This document shows, one piece after another, positions 35,075-47,695 of a stretch of 64,000 bases of DNA; the stretch's first letter is position 1, and the number at the start of each line of letters is the position of its first letter. The DNA comes from Seiridium cupressi (taxonomy: Eukaryota > Ascomycota > Sordariomycetes > Amphisphaeriales > Sporocadaceae), in the NCBI GenBank assembly GCA_036674765.1, contig JARVKI010000088.1, positions 62,001 through 126,000 of the forward strand, in the 5' to 3' direction. The position numbers were made by a program, and so were the translations under genes. The notes under the pieces are model-generated. The model had not been told where the DNA came from, ran no database searches, and saw nothing but the letters and a program-made list of their open reading frames with translations.

Positions 35075-36230
35075 TCCTCACATTGAAGGGATGTCCTCTT
35101 GTCCTGTTGAAAGGAGAGAATGATGCAGCCTCAAGCCTATGCGCTTAGTGTGGCTTCAGACATCAAAGCTGTGGCGGTGCGACGACTGAGGCAAATTTTG
35201 CCGCAAGCTCCAAACTCGCATCACTAATAGTAGCGGATCTACTTTTAAAATCCCCTAGGCTAGCTAGAAATACCTACAAACCGAAGTGTTCAGACTTGAT
35301 CTGTTACTTCCCTATACGAGTGTCCCATATTATTTTGTTTCATCTCATTCTGATCACGTCTGATTGTTTTCTGCACTATAGTAGGACATTTTAGCTCCGT
35401 CGAACGGTGTCTACCACCTGTGAGGGGCTTGGAGCCTGCACTTGATTCATCGCATCGACTATTCATCTTTGGAAACATCGATTGAAGCTAGAACGGCCGA
35501 TTCTTAATGAAAGAGCCGATCTGACTACATTCTGGCCAGCCCTAAAGAATAATTCACAGCATTAGCTTCGAGTACCTTCCTTCGCAGCACGACATGAAAC
35601 CCGGCAAACTTCCGTCCACTACCCGCTCCTAAGCAAATGTGGAGGCGATAGACTGCTGCCACCATTCATCAGAAGACAAACGACCAGCGTTGAGTATACT
35701 TCCAACCGGCCCATCAGCGATGCGCAATCTTTGGATTCATTCATATTAATCTCCATTCTGACAGCTGCAAGCCAAGACTATGCGGATCGGTCGAAGTCTC
35801 CAATACGGCAGTTATGAATAGAGTTGCCAGACCCTAACTCGGTTAGGCCGGCTTCATGCTGACCCCATTTGGCCCAACGACCTGGATCCACTGGTGCATC
35901 TTGAGACTGGAAGTGTTTGATCCCCTAAGCTCAACACCAATGAGGTGCCCATACGGCTGGCTGAGGGTGCTACAACAGCACCAGTTTGGGTGGGCTGATG
36001 AATGCGTGTTATCGTCGGAGCGGAGAGTTGCCCGCCGCCAGCTAGAAATCCCACTCGTTCTGGAAAATGCCATGAGGCAATCTTGCAGCTTTGGTGAGCT
36101 TTCACCTGCTTCTCACATGTGCAACTCGCACATCTTATCCGTCATGTCCTAAGCAGAACATATCCTCTCGCTTCTTTCATTTCTACATTCGCTTCTCATC
36201 GGCCCTTCTATTGCGGCCTATTCTTTGATC
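35075..36230. other. Divergent promoter region between the rhomboid and GH5 genes
   Basis: About 1.15 kb with no convincing gene. Short frames on both strands (35840-36150) look like noise. The 100 bp upstream of the GH5 ATG are pyrimidine-rich, as in many fungal promoters. Confidence 0.4.
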
Positions 36231-37674
36231 ATGTTTCTTTCAACTTTTGTTACCATCGGTTTGGTGTCGATCGCATCGGCAAAAGTACAATACCTCGGCG
36301 TTGCAATCGCTGGGGGAGACTTCGGTTGTCAGATCGATGGAACATGTCCGACATCGTCGGTCCAGTTGGCCAATGATGCGAATGACCAAATGCAGCATTT
36401 TGTCGGAGAGGGGATGAACTTGATGAGGATTCGTACGTGCCGCTTCGTTAATATCGAGTATGACAACACTAATTAGCAGCCCAGCCACGTCATGGCAGTT
36501 CCTCGTTAACAATCAACTGGGAGGAAGTCTCAACGCCAATAATTTAGCCAAGTATGATAATATCATTCAAGGTTGTCTTAATACAGGGGCTTACTGTATG
36601 ATCGACATGCACAATTTTGCACGCTGGAACGGGGGAATTATCGGCCAAGGCGGTCCTTCAGACGACCAGTTCGTAAGCCTCTGGACTCAGCTGGCCGAAA
36701 AATATGCAGGAAGTGAAAAGGTTATATTTGAGCTCATGAATGAGCCTCACGATCTCGACATCAATGTGTGGGCACAAACTTGCCAGAAAGTAGTGACAGC
36801 CGTGAGAAACGCCGGAGCGACCTCACAGATGATACTTCTTTCTGGCACCAATTTCGACAGTGCAGCGACTCTAGTGTCGAGCGGTTCAGCCGATGCGCTG
36901 ATGGCTATCACGAACCCGGATGGGAGCACAGACGGTTTGATTCTTGACATTCACAAATACCTTGATGAGGACAACTCGGGTACCCACGAAGAGTGTGTTA
37001 CCGACAACATAGATGCCTTCACAGAAGTTGCCCAGTTTCTGCGGGAAAACGGCAGACAAGGACTCATTAGCGAGAGCGGAGCTTCGAGTGACGCCTCTTG
37101 CTTTACTAGCTTCTGCTCACAAAACACTTTTATCAACCAGAACGAGGATGCCTTCATTGGCTTTGTGGCGTGGGCTGCGGGGAGCTTCTCGACATCATAC
37201 GTCCTTAGCCTCACGCCTTCGAAACAAAACGGCCAATACGTCGACAATGACTTGATGACCCAGTGCGTATTAGCTCCGTGGCTAAACTCGAACAACACGG
37301 CAGCAACGTCAACAACGAGCAACTCTGGTTCCCCAACCGGGGCCATGTCCACTGTGCTTGCATCCATCGTCGTCTCGGGAACAAGCGTAGTTATGCCGTC
37401 GACCTGGTCGCTTCTTACGGTGACTACATTGGTAATAGCTACCGGATCACCAACAATACCGCTAGCATCGGAAAATCCAATCTCCCTTGCTACTGCTTCT
37501 GATACTGCCACTGCCGCTGCTACTACTTCTGAAAGCAGCTCGTCTAATTCCAGCACTGCACCATCACGCACCGCCTCAGTTTCATCGTCGGAAGCAGCAC
37601 CTGCGGTAACTCGTTCACAACTTGCCCTCAGTAGGCTTTTTGCATGCGCTGTTCTCGTAGCTTGGTTCCTATGA
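36231..37674 (+). CDS. GH5 endoglucanase, secreted, possibly GPI-anchored
   Basis: Exons 36231-36432 and 36485-37674 give 463 residues. The join reads LMRIPTSWQFLVNN, matching GH5 (subfamily 5, Cel5A-like) enzymes; an earlier AG would break the frame. A signal peptide covers about residues 1-18. Acid/base Glu154 is in ELMNEPHD and the nucleophile Glu264 in LISESGASS; other family blocks are YCMIDMHNFARWNGG and AFIGFVAWAAGSF. No carbohydrate-binding module is present. Instead, a Ser/Thr/Ala-rich linker (about 345-440) leads to a C-terminal hydrophobic tail, LSRLFACAVLVAWFL, preceded by small residues, like a GPI-attachment signal. Expected reaction: internal cleavage of beta-1,4-glucan. Surface anchoring would differ from the usual free enzyme with CBM1. 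Confidence 0.85.
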
Positions 37675-38279
37675 GGTGAAACTTTTCTTGATTCGAAAGG
37701 TGGCTGGCCAGAGGGCCTTTGTACCGCGATCGAATCGAGTGTGGGCGTTTGTGAACTATACATGCTTGAGAGAGCTAAAACCCGGTTCAAATGGCGAGTT
37801 CTCGAGGCGTGTTTAATCTTATTTTCTTTGAGCTCATATGGCGGCAAAGAAGACTAGGTTGTAACGAAACTTATTGCATTACATGTCGGCTTTTGGATAC
37901 GGAGTTCAGGGTTGCTTCTGGATATGATACCCTAGAATAGGACGACTCGATGACTATATGGGTACGAATTCGTTCTAATTGATCGTTTTGCTTTCGCTAT
38001 CTATGCACCAAAGCCAGTACACGTTTATGCGAAGTATTGTGACTGCCATATATTACTAGATACCTGCCAAGGTGGTGAATACATGTGGTTGACTATTCCT
38101 TTTCCAGGCTCATCTGAACTAGTGGTAAGTTTGTTTTCAGTGATGGTTTAATGTTTGATATTCATCTAGTTTTCTATCTGAACCAGAAGTCGTCATGGTT
38201 CAGTAGTACTTGGAGACTTGCATGTACCGTATTACAAATCAGCTCTTGACAGTTCCAATCCCAATGTACACCCCGATAA
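37675..38279. other. Convergent 3' region, about 600 bp
   Basis: 3' flanks of the GH5 and the next minus-strand gene. No gene or repeat recognised. Confidence 0.4.
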
Positions 38280-39059
38280 TCATGATACAGCTCTCTCGCC
38301 CTGGAGCACATCGCGACAGTATTCATCAATCGCCCACCGCAAGTCGCCCAAATAACGCCGGTGCCTCTCACCAAGAATTTTCGGGCACATTTCGTAATCC
38401 ATCGCGACCATCTCAGCACTTAGATAACTTGTTCGAGGGACAACTTCCACAGCGACACACTTTTCAGATGTCGGGTCTTCTCCGTCCAAGACCCAGCGCT
38501 CTAGGGAATCGTACACCTTCTCACTTGGTCGGAAGTTGACCAGATAGGTCAAGCACCTCAACGTTTCCGACGCCTCTCCTCGGGGCCGTTCCACTTCCCA
38601 CCCGTCCTGAACTGCAGCGCTGGACTCTTTCTCCGCCCTGCGCTGTTCGAACAGCTTCCTCCAGCCAGGGAACTGACAATCCCGCTCGCAGTGGTATTGG
38701 GAAACGCTTCTTCCAACTTCGACCCTGGCTTGAGGGTTTAGGTAGGTCCCGTAGAACCAGAAGAGACGCTGGTAGTGCAATCTCCGGAATGGCTTGATGA
38801 GGTGTCCGTATTTCTCTTCGAACCTCATGCATTCCTCAAACTTCTTGTAAAGTCTCGATATCTGTTGTCGGCCGTAGTCGTCTTCGGTGTCTGAGTCGAT
38901 ACCACTGGACATGTGATGTTGTTTCTTACCGCAGCGGCCGAGTGCGGCCAGAAGTTGTTCGCGGAGGAATTTCCCTTGTGGTGAGGTAGGGGCTTGAAGT
39001 TTTGCCCATTTCGTCCACTCTTGAATGAGGGCTCGGGTGAGCGGTGAAGGCATAGTCAT
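38280..39059 (-). CDS. Fungal protein of unknown function
   Basis: A single ORF of 259 residues from ATG 39059 (a second ATG is two codons on). It is hydrophilic, has no signal peptide or membrane helix, and carries many Arg/Glu/Trp/Tyr. Internal blocks look folded: RLHYQRLFWFYGTYLNPQAR and SVSQYHCERDCQFPGW (two close Cys), then MDYEMCPKILGERHRRYLGD. I do not recognise a family. Length, ATG and lack of low complexity support a real gene; neighbours give no hint. Confidence 0.55.
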   Translation of the reverse strand: MTMPSPLTRALIQEWTKWAKLQAPTSPQGKFLREQLLAALGRCGKKQHHMSSGIDSDTEDDYGRQQISRLYKKFEECMRFEEKYGHLIKPFRRLHYQRLFWFYGTYLNPQARVEVGRSVSQYHCERDCQFPGWRKLFEQRRAEKESSAAVQDGWEVERPRGEASETLRCLTYLVNFRPSEKVYDSLERWVLDGEDPTSEKCVAVEVVPRTSYLSAEMVAMDYEMCPKILGERHRRYLGDLRWAIDEYCRDVLQGERAVS

Positions 39060-39545
39060 GGCGAAAATCCGAGTTTATGGAGTGGTATGTTGTAGACTCG
39101 GAAGTAATTTTGATGCTTGGAAATTGCTAGCGGTTGAACTCATTCGAAATGGAAGAAAGGAAGAAAGTTGAGATGGCTAAAATACTTCTCGTAGCTTGAT
39201 TTCAATCATAAGATATTTATACAATCATCCGCGTGCGTTGGTTTGAATGCGCAAGTATACTGAAAGCTATCTCCGTTGGGAAAATAAGTTGTTCTAGCTG
39301 AGAGAAAGGTTAAATCAAATCCACGAGCAAGAATCAAACATGATTGTGACACGAATGACATCCATGCAAGTCAAACAAACTTTCGGGCTAGAACTGTTCA
39401 AAGAGAGAGAGAAAATTCCATTAAATATGTATCCAGCATGGGCCCACATATGTACACTTTGATCTTCAAAGTTGCTCAAAGTCACGCGTCCACATCGGTC
39501 ACTTTTTACCAATCCTATACTCCCTACAAAGGAAAATGGTCCAAA
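39060..39545. other. Intergenic region between the unknown protein and the SET gene
   Basis: About 490 bp, promoter of the unknown gene and 3' flank of the SET gene. Nothing recognised. Confidence 0.4.
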
Positions 39546-41135
39546 TTATTCGCTGACATGGGGTGCCCAGTTCATGCGTTTCGTTGTTCTCAACATCCAA
39601 GACCAGTGTTGCCAGGGGTCCCTAGCGAGCTTCATCATCTCATTCACATCTGAGTCCCTGGGCCCTCCCGCCGCTAAGCCATGTTGTATAGCAAGTCTAG
39701 CATCTGAATTACATCAGAGTCAGTGATTGCTCTTACGAATCGATTCTGGGAGCTTTGAACAAGGTCTCATGCGTGCTTGGCTCCCGAGACATTGATCCAC
39801 TCTAGTAAGAGCCCAATGACAACAAGGGATTAAAAAAAGAAAAGAAATGCACGTACACTTTGTCGCAAGCCAAGGCTCACCCGCACCGTTATATTCGATG
39901 GCTGCATATGCATAAGCTTCGGGTAGCAACGTCCAGAGCCTCTCTTGTTGGTAGAGGGATACAAGGAGTTCGGCCATGGCTGGAGTCGCTTGGGATTGAG
40001 GTTCCCAGTCCCGTAATTGCTTGCGTATCTCCTGGATCTGGTGAATACGGGCATCGGACGCATTCGTCATGTGCTCGTTCTGTGTGCACGAGCTGCAGGA
40101 ACAAGGAAAGTGCCACAAAAGGTCCAGACGTGCGAGGCGATCCTCGCGCGTTTGAACTGTGCTGGAAGAGGAATGAGTTTGAGTGTGACCAGGTAGAGTA
40201 CTTGGGCTTACTCTATATAGGAAATGGTAATTTCTTCTCCAGCTGCAATGGGTCGAACTGCGTGGATGTGTTGCGTGAACGTATTAGGGTCAAAATAGTA
40301 GTCAGCGTTGGGCCGGCAATCATGATTCATGCGCGATACTATATGCTGTTAGAATTTCGGTACCGTGGAAAGAGATTGCGATCTTCTTACTCTCTGGAAA
40401 CACAGTGTAAAAATTCTCTTCTTCCGACTCATCTTTCTTGGTGATGATTCCAGTGTTTTGTATATCGAACGAGTTTGTCGTAATGATCTTCTCGACTTGG
40501 GTTATGTAGTCGGCAGCATCGTCGTGAGTGGAGAGATTTAGGAATATCCCTCGATGCTTGTCAGGCAAATTTCCAACTGCTGCGACCTGCATATCGAGAA
40601 GGTCCGCTTCCGAAACATCGTAAAACAACTCATAGTCGATCATGACGGACGCCGTCGTGCTCATGATATGGTCGCCCATTTGAAGATTTCGGGTCGCAAT
40701 CAGGCCCATCCCCTTTCCCGGCACTCCCTCAACTTTCCATTTCGAACTCTCCTCCGCGTTCAATTGGTCGATCGGACCTAGCGTCTCTGGATTTGCAAAT
40801 GCTGACGATTTGCCAATCTCAACTGCACGGGTAGGATTTGTCAGGATGCTGATACCTCGTCCAGCGAAGTTTGGGTTTGAGTAGACACAATACTCCTCGG
40901 TGCCATTACGTGCGCAGGGTGTCGAAACTGGCCACAACGACGATGCCTGGACCGTTTCTGACTGAATACCGGTATACGTCGAATCCCGGGGGTACTCGTT
41001 GCTGTCCAAACACAACGGGCTCGTGAAACTAAGTAAATCTTGCGACCTGCTAGCACCGTAGTCCGCTACATGCGGAACATGCTCCTTTGCAAGCGTGGTC
41101 GCTGCGAATAAAATTTGAAGTTGTGTCTCCCTCAT
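39546..41135 (-). CDS. SET-domain protein (SMYD/SET5-like lysine methyltransferase)
   Basis: Exons 40391-41135, 40212-40338, 39857-40161 and 39546-39703 (minus) give 444 residues with all phases matched. The split SET domain begins at GVPGKGMGLIATRNLQMGD, continues through FPEISRMNHDCRPNADYYF (the catalytic NHxCxPN block) and AVRPIAAGEEITISYID, and ends in a post-SET-like WHFPCSCSSC. The C-terminus is helical (LLPEAYAYAAIEYNGAGEPW, then YARLAIQHGL), like the TPR-type region of SMYD proteins. Expected reaction: SAM-dependent lysine methylation; target unknown. The first about 120 residues carry several Cys and NGT glycosylation-like sites (PCARNGTEEYCVYSNP) after a weakly hydrophobic start, which is odd for a nuclear enzyme and is found in other fungal SET proteins. 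Confidence 0.85.
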
Positions 41136-42635
41136 TTTAGCTGTTGAGAATAAACGACTTGGACAGAGAGAGAAAGACACGATTAGGTAGGTCAATTGGG
41201 ATATTATTCCAGAGCCAGCTCCAACTTGCAACGTAAGGATAAATACATCAGGATAAATACAACGCTCTCATAGTGTCCGAAGGAGCTCGGAAGCTAGGCC
41301 CAGCCCCAAGATTCATCCGGTTTCAACATGATCGCTAGTAGCTGTCGGGGACAAGGGTCAGGCTTAGTGCTAAAAGCACAAAACAACCAGTCCAATCAGA
41401 GCGGGCGCAGCGAGGTACCAATAATGGTTTGCCGGTTGCTGCAACCTCACGCCTCTGGGGTATCTAGGCCCTGTCACAGCCGCGGACTGAGAGCTGAGGG
41501 TGATCTGATGTGGGGTAGTTGAAACCCCCAACGAGTGGTATCAGATGTGTCGCAGCCTGAGAGCAGAGGCTTGGACTTGAGCGCCGCAGTCTATTGAGAT
41601 TGAAGATGCCATGATGCTACATCTTTCTTGTCTAGAATGTGGTAGCATAATTAATTGATTGGTATTTAAGAAATGGGCCGCTGTTTAGATCAGGATAAAG
41701 ACAAGCCGTCCACGTCCTCGTTTCAGTCAGGAGTGGTGTAAGCTGGACTTTGGTAGCCTATTAAGGTTATTTCTCTAGATATTCCTATTTAGTGGGGCGG
41801 GGGCAACTGCCATGGTGAAATTGTATGCAGGGGGGCGACCATGAGACACAATGACCTTGCTTAGTTCCTTCTGCTGCTCTTGTCGATGCAACAGATCCAG
41901 CAACCCCCTGTGGCAACGATCTATTTTGAAATAACCTTATTTTGCTAGGGTTCTCAATCACAAACACAATGACAGGCACCTTGACTCCGTGCCAAGCGCA
42001 CTTGGGATGAGAGGAGACGGCTTCTGGGAAGACTATGCCAAAGCTTCAGATTCGGGCCGATTTGGAACCTTGGCCTCGAGTCTAGCATCATTCAGTGAGC
42101 TCATTCATTACAAATAGGACGTGGCGGTTTGCATGTTGAAACCGTCAGCAAAAATACGGTACTTGGTTGTAAATATATCGGTTTATTGTATCCAAATCAT
42201 ATGAAGGTAGGATCGGCATCGAAAGACAGCCAGTCGTTTTCTGAGCGTCGTTCCTACTACTGCATTATTCTGTTTCATTATACCCTTGCTTGACTCAGTG
42301 TTAGACCGAAACCATGTGCAAAAAGGCATTCCTTATCAGTAGAAAATTGTACTTGTTTCCCTCGAACGAGCTACACGCTGGTCGTTATGAGGCTACTGAT
42401 GCAGGACTGCCTACGCAACACATCTAGCGAGACATGGTATTGAGTAAGTTGCATTAAATGTATGCCTAGCCGAAATGAACACCATACGCCATGATTATAG
42501 ATGCAGACGCCTCGAACCAGTCTCGTGATCCATCACTCAGTACCTAATCCATCAAGCAAGAACCGTAACTCGTAGCGTATCTTTGACTCGCGCCAACTTC
42601 CCTTCCCTTCGACCGGATGATTCTCAACTCGCCGC
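41136..42635. other. Intergenic region, about 1.5 kb
   Basis: Upstream of the SET gene and downstream of POL1. Only very short frames; no RNA gene, repeat or domain recognised. Confidence 0.45.
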
Positions 42636-45600
42636 TCACGAAGCGATAAACCCCAGCTTTCCAAAAAGTGTATCCATAGCAACCCATCGTCGCCCGCACT
42701 TGTCCAAATACTTCTCGACAACGCCCTGCACTGTGCTAAAACGCTTTTCATTGTGCCCCGCCAATGCGTCGATTTCCTCCTTTTCCGTAGCACTGAGCTT
42801 CTTGTCTTCTTCGACATCGACCTCGCCACTCTTAACCTTTGTCTTCGCCTTTGCGACATCCCATAAGCTTGCAAAGTAGCAGAGCTGATTATAGACATCG
42901 CGCTCGCCAAACTCATAGCGCATTTTGCCGAGACAACCCTTACCCAGTCCGTTGGGACCTAGGCAACGTTGACCATACACGGACATTTGACGCGTCCTGT
43001 TGCCGCAGGATGAATCGTCACATACCAGCCAGCCTTCATAGTACTTGGCCGTCTGCTTGCGAATGGCGGTCTCGACTTGAGCAACGATGCTCAGATTCGG
43101 GATCAATGCTGAACAGGTCGGGCACGTGATGCCAGAGGGTGTGATAGACTTGAAAGAGCCCAGAAGACCATTGAACACATTTGATGCTCTGCACTTCCTG
43201 CAGCGCAACTGTAATCTTGCGCAGTCTCGGAAACGGATGGAGTCAGGAATCTGGGATTCAAGTGGATGGATCTCGAGGTCCTGTGGCCCGCTGCCGTTGC
43301 GGGGTGAGTTGTTGTTGGCATATCGTCGAATGTCCAATCCAAGCTGTTCCGCAAGCTGGGCTGTAGATGTGCCGGTGATGTTGGCGCAAAGACGCTCAAC
43401 AGGCGGGAAAATCTGCTTGCCGATGTACCACTCGACATCTACTTTGAGATTCGATTCCGACTTCAGCACATCCTGTGGCGTGTATGCGCGCTTGGCAACG
43501 GAATCCGAAGAGCCGCTGTCGCCTGTGACGACATAGGAGATGACATCTCCTTTTCTCACGTTCTTGCCGCGCGCAATCTCACGAAGGGCGACTTGAACCT
43601 GCGGCATCGAGTCGGCATTGGGATACTCCTTGGGGCCCTTGCCAAGCTGGGTGAAGATGATGTACTTCTGAACGGGAATGGTATGCTCGCGCATCTTTGT
43701 GGCAATCTCGCGAAGGTATTCGTGAACACGTTGTATCGACACTTCAGTGTCATCGCCAGACAGGATGTCGTTCAGGATGCGAGAGGAAATTTCCTTGGAC
43801 AGACCACAGTATTCTCTGCGCTTCATATCCAGGCCTTTGACTTCCATCTTTTCCTCCCATCTGCCGCCAGGGACCTCGACTAGGTTGATGGCAGCATACT
43901 TCTTCTTGGCCTGGAGCAGGATACGCCTGAAGACATTGTCGATATCAATCTCCAGAAGCCGGTATCGCTCATTGACAGCCTTCTTGAACTCCTGTCCAAC
44001 CTTGAGCGCATCTGCCACGGACTCCACATTCGCGTTGATCATGACGGAATCAGTGTCGCCATATATGACCTGGAGAGACTTCGACTCGGCCAAGTCCTTA
44101 GTGCTGCGCAGAATCTCGCGGCCCTTGAAGGTGGTGAGAATAGCGAGGGGACGTGCATAGAAGCGCGACTTGGTGTAACCAAGACATCCATACATAGAGT
44201 TGGCTGTCAGCTTCAGAGCAAGCTGCTTGATATCCCACGTGGCTAGCTGTTCAGAGGTAGCATTCTTATCCTTCATTAGCGACTTGACTGCCTTACGACG
44301 GCCCACAAGGGTCGCAATGAGCCTGGGCAGAATTCCCTGATCCTGTTCGGTGGGGACTTCGGGAACGGTCTCCTCGTCTTCGGACTGTTATTCAAGTTAG
44401 TACAATCTATTTGTATTCACGAAAATCAACTTACCAAGCCAGCTCTATCAACGGTCGTAAAACAGATGTTGAACTCCTGGATGATGGATGGATATAGAGA
44501 GTTGAAGTCCATAACAAGCACAAACTTGTCATACAACCCCTTCTCTGGTTCGAAGACCAGACCTCCCTTGTACTTGTCCCTCTTCTTACTGTCTGGGGCC
44601 TCTTCGTTGTTCTCATCTTCGGGCTTTGGTCTGCCCTTGAAGACTTGCTTGTCTGGGCAAATATACTTGTTGCGATGGAACTCATGAAGCAAAATGTATT
44701 CGTTTCGTTCAGCGCGAGTACCTGTCAGAGTTCGTGCCCACGAGTTACCGGCCAGATTGGTAAGAACCTTGGTCAAAGGCAACATTTGTGTTCTCAGGGC
44801 GAGGGCAGCGATGTAATGCGTATCCGCTTCCATGTGGGTGATGTAATCCATAAGTCCGCTCTTCTCAGTTGCCCAAGTCTTCAAGGCAGCCTCATTATCG
44901 ACGTCTCTGCGCTTCTCTCCACCTAGGTAGAGGCTACACATTTCGGTCAAGCTCCAGGACTGGCACTTCAACATAACAGACTTTCCGGCGTCGTTGGCCA
45001 AGTCACAGAGGAGACGGCCTGCCATGATTTGGCGTTCAGCAAAAACATTACCGCCAACCTTGCCCATAGACGCTGGCCATGTGCTTCGCTTGAGGCGCCC
45101 TAGACGAGACCACTGCGGAGTCTTCTTCTCATGAAGTCGGTTGAGGAGAATGCTATAGTCGACACCTTCGAGTTGATGTCCCATTATGACATCAGGATCT
45201 GCGACGTCGACTTGGGCCAGGAAGAAGGAAAGGATCTCCGATTCTTGCTTCATGAGCTTGATCAAACCCTTCTTTCGTTCCTTGGCTAACTTCTCGAACC
45301 CAAGAGGGAACGACGTGCCGCTCGGCCGGATTAAGGTGAATGTCCTGCTGGGAAGCTTCTCTGCTGGCGTGGTGTCGCTGAGAGAGATGTTCTCGTAGAT
45401 GCGAGCGCTGATGGAAAAGATTTCCTGTTTGTTCTGCTTCGCGTTGAAGGTGGTTCTCATGGCGATGCTCATTAAAGTGAGAGGCGGGGCATCCAGGTTG
45501 TCAGACTCGCTCATCGAGGAGACCATGTTGGGATGCTCGACAAGAACTTCAAGTTTGGCGTGGGAAGCATTCTTCAGGGAACCGAAGTCGGCATCCTTGA

Positions 45601-47196
45601 TCTTCAGCCAGCAAGGGCCTTTGATATCCTTCCAGAGGACAAATTGCTCAAAAAGAGCAGTGTTGGTTCCGAAGACATGGGAGAAGGTTTCGCCAACGGT
45701 CTCTGCAGAGAGTTGAGGCTTGTTGTAAGGATAGAATAGCTTCAAGTACTGTCCTTCCCGGGGAACATTGGGCAGCTCAAAGGCATACTTTCTTGTGCAG
45801 GCCTTGATCTTGTGCATGCCAACATTCATTTTGGTCATGATCTCGTCTACCTCGGAGTAGACGTCCATCATCTCAACTTCTTCATCGGTGTCGACGCCGT
45901 TGCGTTGACGGTGTTGGCGAGGCAAGAAGTACAGCTTTCGCAAGACATTGTCAACCTTGACGAAAGAACTGACATAGGATTTGGTCTTCTTGTTCAAGAC
46001 CTTGCCAAATAAACACAGGCTGCCATTGACTTCAGTGTAGTCTGTCCAGAAGAAGTTGAGACTGCCGTCTTCCTCAACGGCATCCTTGTAATCGATCTTG
46101 CCAATAGATCGTGTCTCGGGTTGAGAGCCACTGACCACATTGAGCTTGTTGGTAAGCTCGTTCCAAGATGACGAATCCACTGAAGCATCCGCAGGTTTGG
46201 TCGGCGAGGAGCTGGCGGGGGATGGGTAAGGATCTGGCTTGATAAGCTTCTTGATGGGCCTTGATGCAGACAAGTTGACACTGGCAGTGTTAATCGTGCC
46301 AGTGTGGGCCACCTCCATCATATCCTCGTCATCGTCATCAGCAGGCTCGATCTTAACTTGAGTCTTGCGTTCTGCGGCCTTTGCGGTGGGTGATGAGGGC
46401 ACAGGCTCGGCGTCGCTCATGGGAATATTCACTGCAGATGAAGGTGGCAGATCGTCGTCCATGGGCGCGATAAAGCCATCGTCTTCGAATACCTCTGGAG
46501 AAGGGAGTCGGGTCTCTGTGACTTTAGCCTTCTTTGCGGCTGGTTGCCTTACAGGCGATAGGACGCGGGCTTTCCTTCGCTCGGGGGTTGTCCTTTTTGG
46601 AGCTCGGGACGCGGGTGCGGGAATGTTGGCATCGACTTCACCGAGCAGATCAGCCAAGAACTGATCGTCTTCTTCCGTCTTGACGACCTAAACTCGAGTC
46701 AGCGGGCGTATATCGAAACCATGCGTCATTTGCTCTTACTTTAGGCTTGGGCTGAGGGGCAGTGCGGCCTTTCATGAAGTATTCGCTAATGTCCCGGTCA
46801 TTCGCGTCTTTCTTGGCCTTATCCTCGTCGCGTTTCCGCTTGTCTGCCGAACGTTAGCATTCCTGGTTCGTGTAAGGTGGCTTTCTAAGAGATATCCATA
46901 CCAGCTTTCCGGTCATGGCCTTGGATGACTCTATCGTCTTCGCTGTCACTGCCGTAGTGGTGGACGCGGTCCCACTCTTCGCGTCCGTCATCAGCGTACC
47001 CCTCGCCATTGTCGTCGACGACGAAATCGTCTTCATTCAGGCGGTCTCGGACAATCTTCTTGTATTGGTTTTCGTCGACCTCTTCGTATAGATCCGCTTC
47101 CTGGGCAACCTCGTATGAGTCGAAGACCTTCTTGCCCGAGGCTTTCAGGGCTTTGAGCTCGGCGAGCTTTGCTCGTCTGGCCGCCACCTTGGACAT
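42636..47196 (-). CDS. POL1: DNA polymerase alpha catalytic subunit
   Basis: Exons 46902-47196, 46740-46843, 44435-46687 and 42636-44384 (minus) give 1466 residues, the normal size. The N-terminal region has the conserved RRAKLAELKALKASGKK start and acidic segments; then comes the inactivated exonuclease-like domain. Polymerase motifs: DFNSLYPSIIQEF (D860, region II), KLTANSMYGCLG (region III) and YGDTDS (residues 992-997, region I). The C-terminus has two Cys-rich sites: CRKC...CPTC, and CDDSSCGNR with later Cys, which bind the B subunit. In the nucleus it extends RNA primers made by primase during replication initiation and lagging-strand synthesis. The first intron holds a consensus branch site (GCTAAC). 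The upstream region carries MCB-like boxes, suiting G1/S expression. Confidence 0.96.
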
Positions 47197-47695
47197 GGCG
47201 GTAATGATTACAGTTGTGGTGTTAGTGGCGGGACTGGAATGGTATGTTACAAAGTGCCAAACATAATGCAGTTGAAGGAGAAGGAAGCCGGCTGTTGCGA
47301 TGAGACCAATTGCTATGGAAAACGGTATGTGTACAAAGTACTGGGGAAGAGGGGACCCGTCGTCCTCTTTAGAGTGGAAAAGACGCGGTCGCGTTCCAAG
47401 ATTGACGCGCCGTAGACCCCTGTAATGACACGACCTTTGTAGTTAGTGGGGTTTTGGAGTGGCTGGGTGGGCCAATGCTGGCGAGGCCTGTGCTGGAATA
47501 GGCAATTGAATGGCCAAGCCCGAGCCGCTGGAACATCCTTCTACCGTGCATAGACCCCTATGTCATCCCGCTGATAGGCCGATAACGCGACAGCTCTAAA
47601 AATTTCGGGTCGCATGCATTGCGCAACGTTGAGAAGCACCTCCTAGTTGAGCCCATTTCACAAGCCATACTCTTTGGGCCTTCCCGGATGATAAG
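47197..47695. promoter_or_regulatory. Bidirectional promoter between POL1 and the PPR gene
   Basis: About 500 bp separate the two divergent ATGs. It contains four ACGCG/CGCGT cores, three of them clustered (see the next entry) and one at 47585-47589. No other gene is seen. Confidence 0.6.
47383..47409. promoter_or_regulatory. Cluster of three MCB-like (ACGCG) boxes upstream of POL1
   Basis: ACGCG at 47383-47387, its reverse complement CGCGT at 47390-47394, and ACGCG at 47405-47409 lie 187-213 bp upstream of the POL1 ATG. In yeasts ACGCG is the MluI cell-cycle box bound by MBF, which drives DNA synthesis genes, POL1 included, at G1/S. That it works here is inferred. Confidence 0.55.

Noticed and set aside
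36951..37847. 298-codon minus-strand ORF
   Set aside because: Antisense shadow of the GH5 gene; no independent features.
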